Shown here one piece after another: positions 51,845-63,730 of a DNA stretch of 64,000 nucleotides (the first letter of the stretch is position 1; the number at the start of each line of letters is the position of its first letter). Both the position numbers and the translations under genes were made by a program. Under the pieces are notes generated by a model that was not told the DNA's origin, did no database searches, and saw only the letters and a program-made list of their open reading frames with translations. This stretch comes from Augochlora pura (lineage: Eukaryota > Arthropoda > Insecta > Hymenoptera > Halictidae): positions 6,646,831-6,710,830 of the forward strand of contig NC_135779.1 in assembly GCF_028453695.1 (NCBI RefSeq), written 5' to 3'.

Positions 51845-52075
51845 AAATTGGAAATTTATATATAATATATAATTCTTATCCGTCTCCCGAATGATGGAGA
51901 ATCAAATTTCTATATAATATATAATTATTATCCGTCGGCCGAATAAAATTTCAGTATAATATATAATTATTATCCATCGGCCGGATAAAATCTCAGTATA
52001 ATATATAATTTTTATTCATCTCCCGAATCAAATTTCTATATACTATATAATTCTGATCCACCGGCCAAATAAAAT
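51845..52075. repeat. Minisatellite, 42 bp unit
   Basis: TTATCCGTCGGCCGAATAAA, ATTTCAGTATAATATATAAT repeated about five times. Confidence 0.85.
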
Positions 52076-52408
52076 TCGCCCTCACCCTGCTTGAAAGGCA
52101 GCCCATCCCGGATAGATTGAAAATACATCGACGCAGCCATCGAAACTCATCCGTGTACGTAGTTGGCAACACGTACAGGATCCGCGCGTGGAAGGATATA
52201 CCGGTGGCCCCGAAACCCGGGATTCTTGACACGCAAGAAATTTACTATTACCCTCAGCCGAGCTAGCTAGCTAACTCTGCGTACGTACGCCGATCCAACT
52301 GGGACGTCCCGGGCCATTACTCCAGTTTCGGTCGCCTGTTATCCGCGGCCAATGGCCGTCGCCGCGGCAGCTTCCTCCGCGAAAGACGATCCCGCGACAG
52401 CAATGTCC

Positions 52409-52498
52409 CGCGTCTATGAATTACGTCGACGTTTTTCCGCGTCTACGAATTACGTCGACGTTTTTCCTCGTCTATGAATTACGTCGACGTTTTTCCGC
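52409..52498. repeat. Minisatellite, 29 bp unit containing ACGTCGACGT
   Basis: Three nearly identical copies of CGCGTCTATGAATTACGTCG then ACGTTTTTC. Each has the palindrome ACGTCGACGT. Confidence 0.95.
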
Positions 52499-54139
52499 GT
52501 CCCGAAGGATGGCGGCCATTGGACGCGTTCGACGGTAATCGGTGCGTCCGCGACGCGTATTTACGAGGGGCCATTTATCAGCCTGGGATAGCACCGGCGG
52601 AGCGAAGTACGCCGGGGATGGGGTCCCGGCGGGGCGGAGTGACTCGGAGAGCACGTCGCCAGAGACGGTTCTTGCGTCTCGCGGAAGTATTCTAATGAGA
52701 CGGAAAGCCGTTGCTCCAGTTCCGCTGGCCTGTTTCGGATGGCTCGCCAGCCGGAGCAACCCGGTTCCGTTTGATGATAATGACGTCGTCGACCCGGCTC
52801 CTCAGCCCGAGCACGCCCTCGCCGATCGGAAGAGAGCTTGATGGATGAGCCTGCTTCTGCTACCGAGACTGCCTTCTACCACCACCAAGCCTCCGACGGA
52901 GTCGTCTTCGCGCCTCGTCGACGCTCGTTACGTCGACGGAGCTTTATCCCAGATCCGACGAATTTCCATTTTCCGTCGGACGATTTTAGGGATCCCTTCT
53001 CGGCCGGCCCTTCGATTTCGATACCTTCCGTCCGACATCGGCCCTGCCCTGATCCCCGAGAACGACAATGACAAATTGACGTGTTCAACCGGGATAAGAC
53101 GGAGTCGACGCCGTAATAAACACCCGCGGCCGGCCCATCGACGAACCCAATGACGGCTCTCCTCCTTTCGCCCAGTCGGATAAGGAGAGCTTTTCTTCAC
53201 GGTCCCGGCCGAAATAGACCAGCCAGATTTCATTGAAAATCCCGGCACTTTGTTACAGACGGGTTAAGGAATGGAAGACGCCCGCGGGCGGGGCGAAGGT
53301 CACTTTTCACCCGGGGGATTGTGATTATAGGGGTAGGATGTTACGTTTGTATTGGTTCTTTTGGGTTTGAAGGGTTTATAGGTGCGGCTGGTGGTGGTTA
53401 ATTATAAAGAAAAAATTATTGTATGTGGAATAAGTATCCATAATTTTATAACATTAAGAGAAAATTACTTATGCTATCGACTGGCCATTTTGGTTAGTGC
53501 ATATGTCAATTATATATGACTTAACTAACAATTTATATATCTTTATACAATATTTTCTCATAGTCGAAAGTGTTCAAAATTTCGAATAACTTTACGATAT
53601 TTAATTCTACTATATTTTCAACTATTTACCAAAATATTGCTTTCATCCCCTGTCACTTGAAACCTCTTGCTTCCCCGCACAACGCCATTTCGAAAATCAA
53701 ATATTAAATTTCGTGCGAAAGGTTTTTAAAACAATTGAATCCGCGAAGCTGGAACGAATCGGAAGCCTGCGCTACCTTCGCCGTCGATTTCATCGCGTCA
53801 ACGTGTAATTGCACTTTAGGTTTCATTGTGCTCTCCACGCACTCGTAACCGATATGAATGAATAATCGGCCGCAATCTGGTTATAAGGGATCGATACACC
53901 GAGCCTCGGCGAACCGAAGAATGATGTATGTTGACGAACGCTCGTAATCCATTTATAACGAAAGATAAAATCAACGCCGGCGCGGACTGTGTTGAGCTGT
54001 TGACGAACGGAAAATTCGACGAACTATCGAATAGGGAAAACGTGTTTCGAACGCTGTGGTGCCGAACGGCCAATGAGAATGCGGTACAAAATTGTGATTT
54101 TAGGTGTATTTTTGTTTCAAGCTGGATATTTTAGATTAT
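52499..54139. other. Non-coding stretch
   Basis: Very GC-rich to 53340, with frames of up to 106 codons on both strands that overlap and are unrecognised, then AT-rich. Confidence 0.5.
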
Positions 54140-54425
54140 TTTAATAATTGTGAAATTCTAAAAATTGCAGGGTTCTAAAAATCGCAGAATTGTAAAAATC
54201 GCAGAATTCTAAAAACCGCAGAATTCTAAAAATCGTAAAATTCTAAAAATTGCAGAATTCTAAAAATTGCAGAATTCTAAAAATCGCAGAATTCTAAAAA
54301 TCGCAGAATTCTAAAAATCGTAGAATTCTAAAAATCGCAGAATTCTCAAAATCGCAAAATTCTAATAATAGCAAAATTCTAATAATTACGAAAATCTAAA
54401 TATTGCAAAATTCTAAAAATCCTAT
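54140..54425. repeat. Minisatellite, 17 bp unit
   Basis: About seventeen copies of GCAGAATTCTAAAAATC. Confidence 0.95.
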
Positions 54426-56180
54426 ACGTCGAATAAAATTTGATAAAACTTGGATTTTGTAAAATTCCTGAAAGAAGGAATTAACATCACTAAAATCCCT
54501 CGCCTGTAATTCACAAAGAAACAAATCGCCTAAACGATTAAAATCACTTAAAAATTGATTAAAAAACAACCAAACACCGTCTGATTCACAAATCGCAGAC
54601 ACTTGTTTCATATCAACGGCGCTTTTCATTCCTTCGAAGCATGCAGATAAAGATCGAGAAATGAGAAGCGTAAGCCGGCATTATTTAACACGCGGGAGCA
54701 GAGGATCCGCGGAGATACAGATCTCGGGGGCCGAGTCTGTTCGCCGTGCGCGTCTGATCGGATCAGCGTGCCCAGAGGGATACACCGCCGTCGACGTGTT
54801 CGATAATTCCGTGGGATCTCCGGAGCGCGCCGACACAGATAAAAATAGGATTGCTCTCTCCTTCGGCTACCCACGCTCCCCCACCCCCCCCCCCCGGAGA
54901 TATCGACGAATTCGGGAACTTTAAAGGAGCCGATTGCTCCCCATATTAAACCAAGAGACGGCGACTGCTCCTTTTTCTCGGTCTGCGCCATGCCACGGCT
55001 GTACTACTTGTGTCTCTCAGCGTCCGCCATTTTGCCGCTATCTCGGGCTATTTGGCAGCGCTTCCGCGCTATCTGTTCTCGTCATCCGAGAAGCACCGCC
55101 GCGGGGGATATTAAGTGAATAGCGAAACTATTGCGGCCGCGGACCCTAACAGCGATATTATGCTCGGCCTGCGAAGTAGGGTTGACGATTAGGTCTCCCT
55201 GACGTAACGTTTTAGTAAATACGGTGCATAGGTGCAATATTACTTCCGTACCGTCGCGCTTTGATTTAATTTTCAACGAGCTTCGACTGAGGTTAGAGTG
55301 ACTTGACTGTTAGAGTTGCGTTAGGCTGGCTTTTTAGGTGCCATTTTTCTCGCGCGCTGTTACGGAGGGAACGAGGTAATCGCGATTTTTATTAACTCGA
55401 AGGTTGTTAGCCACGCGCGGAAATCGGCGATGTGAAGAATTGTTTAAAAAACGCAGTTAGGGAATCTTCGATTTTTAGAACAGGACTGTAAATATTTTTT
55501 TAAAGCCTCGATTATCCAATTCTTATGTAACACTATTAGTAGCTATGTTCACACTAGCAGTACTATCGGCACTATTCACACGACACTTGTAGCTCGTACA
55601 GGCTAGCTTCAGCCATAAACGGCGTCGATGCTCGCATAAATTGCAGGTATCGTTAACGGGTCGGTTGACCGACTCTTCATTCCCGGCGACGTGACCTCTT
55701 CCGCTCGACTCACTACCCCGGAGCAATAAAAAAAGGAACACGACGAGCAGAGGAAGAGAAGAGAGAGAGAGAGAGCGGAATCGGAGGGCGAAAAACGCGG
55801 CGCCGCGACGCGAGGCGACGCGTCGCGCCGTTCGCTCGTTAAGGCCGGCGACCCGTGAAATTTCGAAATAGCATCGCGATCCCATCGCGCAACCCCCATG
55901 AAACACAATTAAAACGATGACCGGCGTGGCTGGCACGTTTCGATGATTTTTCACCGGCCGCCGCCGCCGTCGCGTCTTTTTTTTCCGGCGGCGGCGCGGC
56001 CGCGGGATTCAATTCCGTGGAAACAATAGAGCTTCTCGTTTTCATTGTTTTGAATGGCGCCGATCGAATCGATGGTCCGGCCCCGCAGAAACCCCGTAGC
56101 GGTTTCACCGTGCGGATCCCGCGCGAATCTCGAAACGGTGCTCGTTACGGAAAATAAATGTCGGCTAAGTGATCGCGGAT
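54426..56180. other. Non-coding stretch
   Basis: Includes GCGTCCGCCATTTTGCCGC (about 55019-55037), a promoter-like motif, but no supported exon follows. A GA run lies at 55757-55776. Confidence 0.45.
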
Positions 56181-56181
56181 T

Positions 56182-56388
56182 TTAACCCTTTGCCCCCGTA
56201 ATATAACTCTGAGACACCGCTAGAATTATTCCATTATGTTCCAAAATTATTGTTATAAAAATCATTTTGGAACATAATAGTATAATTCTAGCGACAACGG
56301 TTTCGCTACTCAACGATTTTTTGATAAACTTTATTGTTGTAAAAATTAAGTTTAAAAGAAATCGTTGAGTAGCGAAACTGTTGCTGTA
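56182..56388. repeat. Two adjacent long hairpins beside a TTAACCCTTTG end
   Basis: Hairpin 1 (56218-56293) has 30 bp arms (CGCTAGAATTAT..CATTATGTTCCAAAAT) with two mismatches and a 16-nt loop. Hairpin 2 (56295-56383) has CAACGGTTTCGCTACTCAACG pairing with CGTTGAGTAGCGAAACTGTTG, and the pairing continues imperfectly to about 40 bp. The sequence after TTAACCCTTTG at 56182 (CACCGCTAGAATTATTCC) resembles the interior of the 5420-5621 element. Confidence 0.85.
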
Positions 56389-59300
56389 TGAGTGAAATAG
56401 AAACAACAAGTGCAAATACAACGCGTCAACTTTAATTTCCAAGCTTGAATAGCATAAAATTTCCCTTCGATTTACGAGAAACGATTAAACTACATATTTA
56501 CTAAATAATACAAGAAAATCTGCGTCCCCGGCTCGTTATTACGCAAGCGGCAGAAATCCGGAAATGTCCATCGGGAGTTGCAATGCCCCGGTGTGCAATA
56601 ACGTTTGAAATTTCCCCGCGGCCCTCGCGTTTGCTGGCAACCGCGAAAGGCGAACGCGATCGTAACAAATTTCGAGCAGAAATTGCGGCTCCGGAAAAAT
56701 ATTGAGATCGCCGGGCTCGCGCGGGCCCGGGGCCAGTTCTGCGGCTGAATAAGACTTAATTGCAGCCGGTAATCCCGCGCCGCGAGTGGAAAACCGAGTT
56801 ACGCGGCGCACGCGGGTGTAGATTACAAAATGATTTTCCAGCTTAACCGGAGAACGTCGGAAGAGGGGGGAGAGAGTATAGTTTGCCATGCGTTTAATGT
56901 TTGTCCACGGCGCGTTTTAATATTTATACACGGCGCGGTGCGCGTTTCGGAGACTTTAACGCCGCGGAACGAGAAGTTAAGGCTCTTCGAGGGTGGTTTC
57001 CTTCGGTGCACCGTGAGACAAAGAAGCAGCTGGAAGGGGGAAATGTATTTTAACCCTTTGAACTCGGAGCTGATTTAACAGTAAATCTGAACTAATTTTC
57101 TTGGTTCAGTAGCATTTCTATTCTATGCAACAAAGTGTTCTTTTATGTATACGAAATTGATTCTTGTCACTCGTTTCATTATTTAATCATTTTTTTTTAA
57201 CGTAAACTTTGATATAAGAATCAAGAGACTATATCAATTAAAATCGATTAAAATTGGTAATTGTATCTAAATCGAAATTAATATTACAAAATTAAATAAA
57301 CAGAATACAAAACAACAAATAAAGCAACAAAAATCAATTTTTATTCGACTCCCGAATCCATATTATTTATTTTGCGTGAAACACCTTATTCCGATCGCGA
57401 ATAAACGTCCTACCCCCACTGACGCCATTTCGTATCCCCCGAAATGTTAACCAAAGTAGTCCGCCATAATCATCCACCAGCGAAGAACAACGAAACGCGA
57501 AAGTTAGCACAGTTTCCGTTGCGAGTCGGATCGTGAGCCGAAAGAGAAATCTAGCGGGTGGAAGAAAGACAAACGACTTTTCACGACGGAATCCACTCGA
57601 CACGGTAAACAATGACGCGGAACCCGCGCGCTGCATAGCAAAGTCCTCCGCGCTGGCGTACGCGCGCGGGACGATGCGGCTCGCGCGACACAATGCCGGA
57701 AAAATCGACCGTATCCGTTCGCTGCTGCTCGCTGGCGAGGAACACGTACACGGCTCGCGCTGAACTTCTCCGGAATTCTGGACAGAATCGTCTCGGAGGT
57801 TGTACAGCAGTCGACTGGAAGTTTCGAAATTACTCCGGTTTGCCCTTTTCCCCCGGTTCGGCAAATAAGTCGGAGAACGAACTTGGTGACGGCGCGCCGA
57901 GAGAGCGAGCCGCGTTTAACCTCCTCGCTTTATTTCGTTCGCGGACGACCTTCTTATCGCGAGCCGTTCCATTTTTCAGTCGCCCGCTCGAGCGTACGGC
58001 GCTTATGGTTCCGCATTTACTCTCGAGATTAAACGTCGATCGTCGGGGAATATACCGTATTTCAGGTTTACAGGTGAGGCGAGCGGAGTGCGAATTATCG
58101 AAGAATATTAAAAATGTCGGCGCCGATTTTCGCGATTTTAAATGCCATTTTCTCATTCGCTTAATTAGCGTTTTATTCGGGGAAAATTATTTGTTTTGAT
58201 ATTTTTTTTAATATTCTGTTTTTTAGACGCTGTTTTAAATGAATAAGTCGAGACTGTGTTATTTAGTTAATAGCGAAGTTTGTCAGACTTTAATAATTTA
58301 ATAATTGGTGAATTGAAAGTCGAATTTTTATTTCGAATAGGAGCTTGTTTTAGTTGCGAATCGATTGCATATAGTTGTGAATTTATTGGTATGGTAACTA
58401 GTAATTTGTTACCCATTATTGAGATAAATTTGGTAGATTACACTATTTTTAACCTAATTTTTTGAATATTAAATCTTTTTCGCGATTGACGAAATAAATT
58501 AAATCAAAAAAGAAAGGAAAATGCAATTCTGTGACTCCGAGGCGCCAGGAAAAATTGCCACAATATTTCTAAAAATAATCATGACAGTATCAGACTCGTT
58601 TATATTTAAAGATTGTTCAACGAGCATTGTACTTGCTAATGAGCTCAATTTCGCATGCATAAATCGCAATGATTAACATGGAGCTAAATGTTCACGACCG
58701 AATGCCCAGTAAAGTATTAATATTCAACGTAATCATCGGCATGCATATAAATTACTCATTATAAACAAATAAACTCTAAGAACTGCAACCCTCTTTTATC
58801 ATTAAAATAAGATTAAAAAACAAGCATTCTACTCATTTGAAAATATACTTCACTTCCTATAGCAATCAAAGGCGGTTCATTTAGTCCTCAATGGCGTCAC
58901 CTCGCTTAGTCCAGTTTTAAAGTAGATAACGGCGTTTTAAAAGGTGTGCGAATGCTTTGATCCCTAAGCGAATACCTTGATCCCGAAGCGAGCATGATTT
59001 CGGACCGAATTGCGGGAAAATTGGCGGGAAAATTGTCCTCTGAAACGCGACGGTATCCGCGAGAGATTTAATGCGATCGGCGTAGTCGCCGTCACGAACG
59101 TTTGCGTGAAAATCGGTCGCTGGATGTAAATGAGGGTGGCTTGGCAGAGAAAGAGGGAGGGTGGGAATATTTTCTTAGGCATCGATGAAGATCGACCGGT
59201 GCCGAAGGGAAAGGGTTGCTGCCGGTAACAAAGCGGCAATTTTCCCGGGACGCGTGACGATCCATTCCGAAAGTGGAATCTCGCGAATTCCACGCCCGCG

Positions 59301-59974
59301 GGACATTCCGCCTTTTTCCCGGGGATTTATTCGCAACGCCTCGAGGTGGCGAAACTGCGCCGGGGAATGCGACCGGCGAATCTGCGAGCCCGGGGAGTCT
59401 CTTTTCCGACGCGATTTTTTCCACCGTCTCCGAAGATTCGACGGAGGCGGAGGACTTTGTAGGAACTCCGAGACAACCGCGCGAAATACGTCTCGCAGTT
59501 GGAGTCTTCTCTCGAAAGGTTGCTCAAATTGCAGTTTTCAAAGCGCGCTGCAGTTTTCGAGGAACATTGAAGCTGGAAATGGCACTTAAAATCGCTGGAG
59601 AAAGACTGTGAACTGTTTTCGGTATGGGATAATTTATCTAAAATTTCAGCGGAAATTTTCAGGTTCTTTTCTGATATTAGGGGTAATAGTTCGATAGAAT
59701 AAATTAGTTAGGATGACGAATAAAATAAAAATTTTGTTATTATCCGCGACCGGATAATAAATCATGCGAATTGGAATTATCCGGCGGCATTGCAAAAATC
59801 CCGACAATTTGGAATTGCGAGCCGACACTGCACAAACCCCGGCAATTTCGAATTGAAATAGGATTCTGACAGTAGAGGTGTTAACGACCACGTGTAGCGA
59901 CAGATGCATCCCGCGGTGCGGCCTTTGGAAGTTTATTAAAAATCAGCGAGCCGTAACGCGACCGCGATCGTTAG

Positions 59975-59975
<1 letters not shown>
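56389..59975. other. Non-coding stretch
   Basis: TTAACCCTTTGAACTCGG at 57050 is another element end, and its downstream 70 bp resembles that at 48001. GC-rich blocks 56520-57050, 57400-58110 and 59000-59610 have overlapping unrecognised frames. Confidence 0.5.

Positions 59976-59977
<2 letters not shown>

Positions 59978-60009
<32 letters not shown>
59978..60009. repeat. GA microsatellite
   Basis: About 16 GA units. Confidence 0.95.
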
Positions 60010-60011
<2 letters not shown>

Positions 60012-60327
60012 GTTCGGAATCCGAAGGGCCTCTCGTCGAAAAAAATTGTCCGCTTGATCGACCGGGAACAGGGCCGCGCGCGGCCTTCTGTTCCGGAGGA
60101 TTAATTGTCCGCAGGGGCGGCCGGTCGATAAATCGAGTAAAGTTTGTTTGCTCCCCGAGTACGGATCGCGGGCGATTGGATCGGTCGCGGAAGCCCTTTG
60201 GCAGTTTCAGGGTTGAACGGCGGAAAATAGAACGGGATTGATTAGGGATTTTTCTATAATTAAATCGCCGGCTGTGATCGACCATCGGTACGCAACGTCG
60301 ATAAATTCGGGCGCCTACGTTCTAAAC

Positions 60328-60770
60328 AAATTCATTTTAGAAAATCAATTTTTATCTGTTTCACAAAGGTCTTGTCGATGTATTAGAAAAATATAGAAAA
60401 CACGTCTGCAAATTGTTAAAATGTAAAATTATAATTCTTTTAAGACTATTCCGATTATAATTGAATTTATATGTTCGTTTGAAAAAATTCATTTTGGAAA
60501 ATCAATTTATACCTATTTCACAAAAGTCTACTCGATGCATTGGAAGTATAAAAAACACGTCTATTAATTATTAAAATATAAAATTATAATTTTCCCGGAA
60601 CTATTCCAATTACAGTTTAATTTTTATGTTCGTTTCAAAAACTTGATTTCAAAAAATCAATTTATTAATTTATACCCTCCAAAAAGATCTTCTTCATATA
60701 TTAAAATGGCATACAAAACACGTCTGAAAATTACTAAAATATGAAATTACAATTATACAAATCCTCCCCT
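60328..60770. repeat. Tandem repeat, ~156 bp unit, three copies
   Basis: ATTCATTTTAGAAAATCAAT recurs at about 60332, 60488 and 60643, each followed by a TTTCACAAA..GTCT.. segment, AAACACGTCT and a TAAAATATAAAATTATAA block. Confidence 0.85.
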
Positions 60771-60889
60771 AATCATACTTTCATCAAAAAGAATTCTCCT
60801 ATCAAGTATCAAAGTGTTAATTGCTCGTTAAAATCGCTCTCAACTCGCCACCTGCATATTAATTCATACACTTAATATAGAACCGTGTC

Positions 60890-61260
60890 GAGGTGTGCAA
60901 ATGCTCCGGGCCCCGGGGCCAATAATTTATTATTATATCATTGAATCGCGTTACCGGTAATATACCTAATACATATTAACGCGTCATAAATTAGTATATA
61001 AAACATATCGAACAATTTATCGAAATGATCGGCGCGCGTTCCGGGCGGCATTGTGCCACCAGCACCGAACAGTCCATGATTTCTTCGAATTAACGCGCAT
61101 TAGCTGATAATCATGTAATGATTTATCGCGTTACGTGATTGCAGGAAAGCGAAATTACACCGGTTAACAGGCCATTAAATGTCTGCCGCATTAATTTGCT
61201 GATTACACGTCGATCAATTAACGGAACCGTGGGCGGCGCTTTTCGCGATCCGCGGTGAAC
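60890..61260. promoter_or_regulatory. Possible conserved non-coding element
   Basis: A compact block without repeats or long frames. It mixes GC-rich words with homeodomain-like TAATTA/ATTAAT cores and several ATTTATCG/ATTATCA-like sites. That it is regulatory is a guess from composition only. Confidence 0.15.
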
Positions 61261-61263
61261 CCT

Positions 61264-61264
61264 G

Positions 61265-61312
<48 letters not shown>

Positions 61313-61313
61313 G
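61264..61313. repeat. CT microsatellite
   Basis: About 24 uninterrupted CT units. Confidence 0.97.
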
Positions 61314-61329
61314 GTTCCCCTCTCTCCCT

Positions 61330-61860
61330 CTCTGTCATTTTAGGGTTCTATGTGGGGCTCTCTCTTTCTCTCTATGTCTCTCTCTATAGGTCTCTCTTTT
61401 TCTTTCTTTTTTCTCTGTAGGTTTCCTTTTTTTAGGTCTTTTTTTAGGTCTTTAGTTAGGTCTCTACTTAGGTTTCCACTTAGGTCTCTACTTAGGTCTC
61501 CACTTAGGTCTCTACTTAGGTCTCTTTTCCTAGGTCTCTATTTCTCTTGAACTCTTTCTCTATCTAGGTTTCTCTTTCTCTCGATCTCTTTCTCTCTCTA
61601 GATCCCTCTCTAGGACTCTCGCTCTCTAGGTCCCTCTCTTCAATTCTCGCTCTCTAGGTCTCTCTTTCTCTAGGACTCTCGCTCTCTAGGTCTCTCCCCT
61701 TCCAGGTTTCTCTTTCTAAGTCTCTCTATAGATCTTTCTCCCTAGGTCTCGCCTTCTCTAGGTCTCTCTTTCAAAGTCTCTCCTTTCAGGTCTCCCTCCT
61801 TAGGCATCTTCCTTTCTCTAGATCTCTCTATAGTCCTCTTCCTCTCTCTCTCTCTGTAAC
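61330..61860. repeat. TAGGTCTCT-type low-complexity array
   Basis: Copies of TAGGTCTCT, including 12 bp CTACTTAGGTCT units at 61455-61525, grading into CT-rich sequence. Confidence 0.85.
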
Positions 61861-63644
61861 TCCCTCATAACCCTATGCATCCCCCATCGCGTACGTTGCG
61901 ATTTTCACGCGGTTTAAACCGGCGCGAAGCCGTACGAACACGCCGCCGTTCGCATCGGCAACGGGCGAAAAATTGCAAACATAAATCCCGGTATCGCTTT
62001 CAGCAGCGCACACACCGCCACCCGGCATTCGAAGATAAAAGATCCGATTAATTTTCACGCGGTACCGCGCCCAGATTCCTTTGTTCGAAAACCAGAGACG
62101 GGCGGGGATTTGCATAACCATCGAGAAATTTTTCTTCACCTCGTCTCCGTTATAGCCTGAGGGAAATACATACAGAGGCGGGCCGCCTAACAGCGTGGAA
62201 ACCTGCCGACGCTTCCGATACAGGGGGCGCGCGATGGGACGCCGGTGCGCGATAAAGAATTCAGGACCCCTCGGGACAAAGAGCGAAGATGAGATTCGAT
62301 TGAAGGAGCTGTTAGGACCATATAGGAGCTATATGGGTGGCGAAGGAATTGGCGATGATTAGGAGAGAGAGAGAGAGAGAGAAGAGAGAGGAAAGAGGAA
62401 AGGGAGACGAAGGCCTAAAGAAAGGATGAGGACTAGAGAGAGAGAGCTAGGAAAGAAGACCTGTAGAGACTTAGAAAGCAAGTCCTATTTTAGGACTCTA
62501 ATAACGAGAGAATCAAATTGAGTTTTAATTCGGAAGGAACAATAACTAATACTTAGCATAACCCACGACAATCTCTTCATCCGGCCCATTGTTACATCGC
62601 AGACTAATTCTTCCAGCATCTTTTAGCTTATTTAAGACGTTATAACGACTGAATCCTGCGTATCTCTGGCGCATAATCATCAATCCGGCGTCCTAGCCCA
62701 CGGCTAATTAAAAACACAGGATTCCCGGTTTTACGGTCAATTTCTCCGGGCCCATAATTTAAGAAGCTGGCGCGCAGTTTACTCTAAGAAAAATAGAGAA
62801 GATAACCGAAGACTTCGGCGCGCACGGCGTATAACGAAGTTAACGGGTCCGCGGTCCCGGGGGCGCGATAGAGCCCGTAGATTAAAAAGCAAACTCGCGA
62901 TTGACCCGAGAACGGCGCGCCGGCAATAAAACAACCGACGCGTGACACGGCGGTGTCCCGTGCGTCGCGCGGCTGAATTTAAATGTCTCCCCGGGCGCGT
63001 TCTAAAAGTAATCTTCCAAGAACGGGGAGGGAAAAACTCTCTCTCTCTCTCGCGAAGCTGCGTTCCACTTTGCCGCTGGAACGACGCCGTCGAGGAATCG
63101 ATTCCCCGCCGTCCGTCCCATTAGCCTCCTCTTCTCGAGCGAAGCTTTCAATCGGCCACGTGGACGTCCCGGCTCGAGGCCAACGGGACCGGAAGAAGAA
63201 AACTAACCTCTACTCTACTCTGCCCTTGCTGGTCTCTCTTATCGCGCCGACACAGTCATCGATGCGTTTTTAATCCCGGACGACGGTGTCTTTAAACGGC
63301 GATAACGCGTGTCCGTTCGTTCGCGCTTAAGCCTCCCCAGGATGCACCGGTGAAAGAGACGGATACCCTTGAAACATCGGGGCTCGTTATTTCGTATCGT
63401 CGCGGCACGCCTAATCCGCCGGGGGATGCGCGCGTGGAACGTCCTCCCTCGCCGCAGTTTAATCACTCGCGTCGGCCAACCCCGGCTCTTCCTGCTGCTG
63501 ATCTCTTTCACGGTATCCCGCGAAATTATTCCCGGCGCAAATTAATTTCGTTAACGTGGATTCTTGACGAGGTAACCAAATTTTCCGAACCGGAAAATGC
63601 GGCTCTTCTTACGGTGGTGAAATGATTATGCTGCTTGCGTTTGC
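61861..63644. other. Non-coding stretch
   Basis: GA microsatellite at 62362-62382, GC-rich blocks 61870-62280 and 62760-63620. Frames of up to 96 codons are unrecognised. Confidence 0.5.
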
Positions 63645-63730
63645 ATAAAATAAAATACGATACGATAGAATACAAGAAAATAAAATACAGTACAATACGG
63701 TAAAATATAATAAAATAAAATGCAACATTA
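63645..63730. repeat. Degenerate AATAC pentanucleotide array
   Basis: AATACGATACGATAGAATAC-type units, the same kind as at 7195-7530. The last 270 bp of the window show nothing further. Confidence 0.85.

Noticed and set aside
57367..57864. 165-codon minus-strand frame
   Set aside because: Overlaps equally long plus-strand frames in GC-rich DNA and matches no domain I recognise.
61455..61525. Interstitial telomere repeat
   Set aside because: The TTAGG words are interrupted every copy by CTCT bases (12 bp unit), so this is a CT-derived minisatellite.
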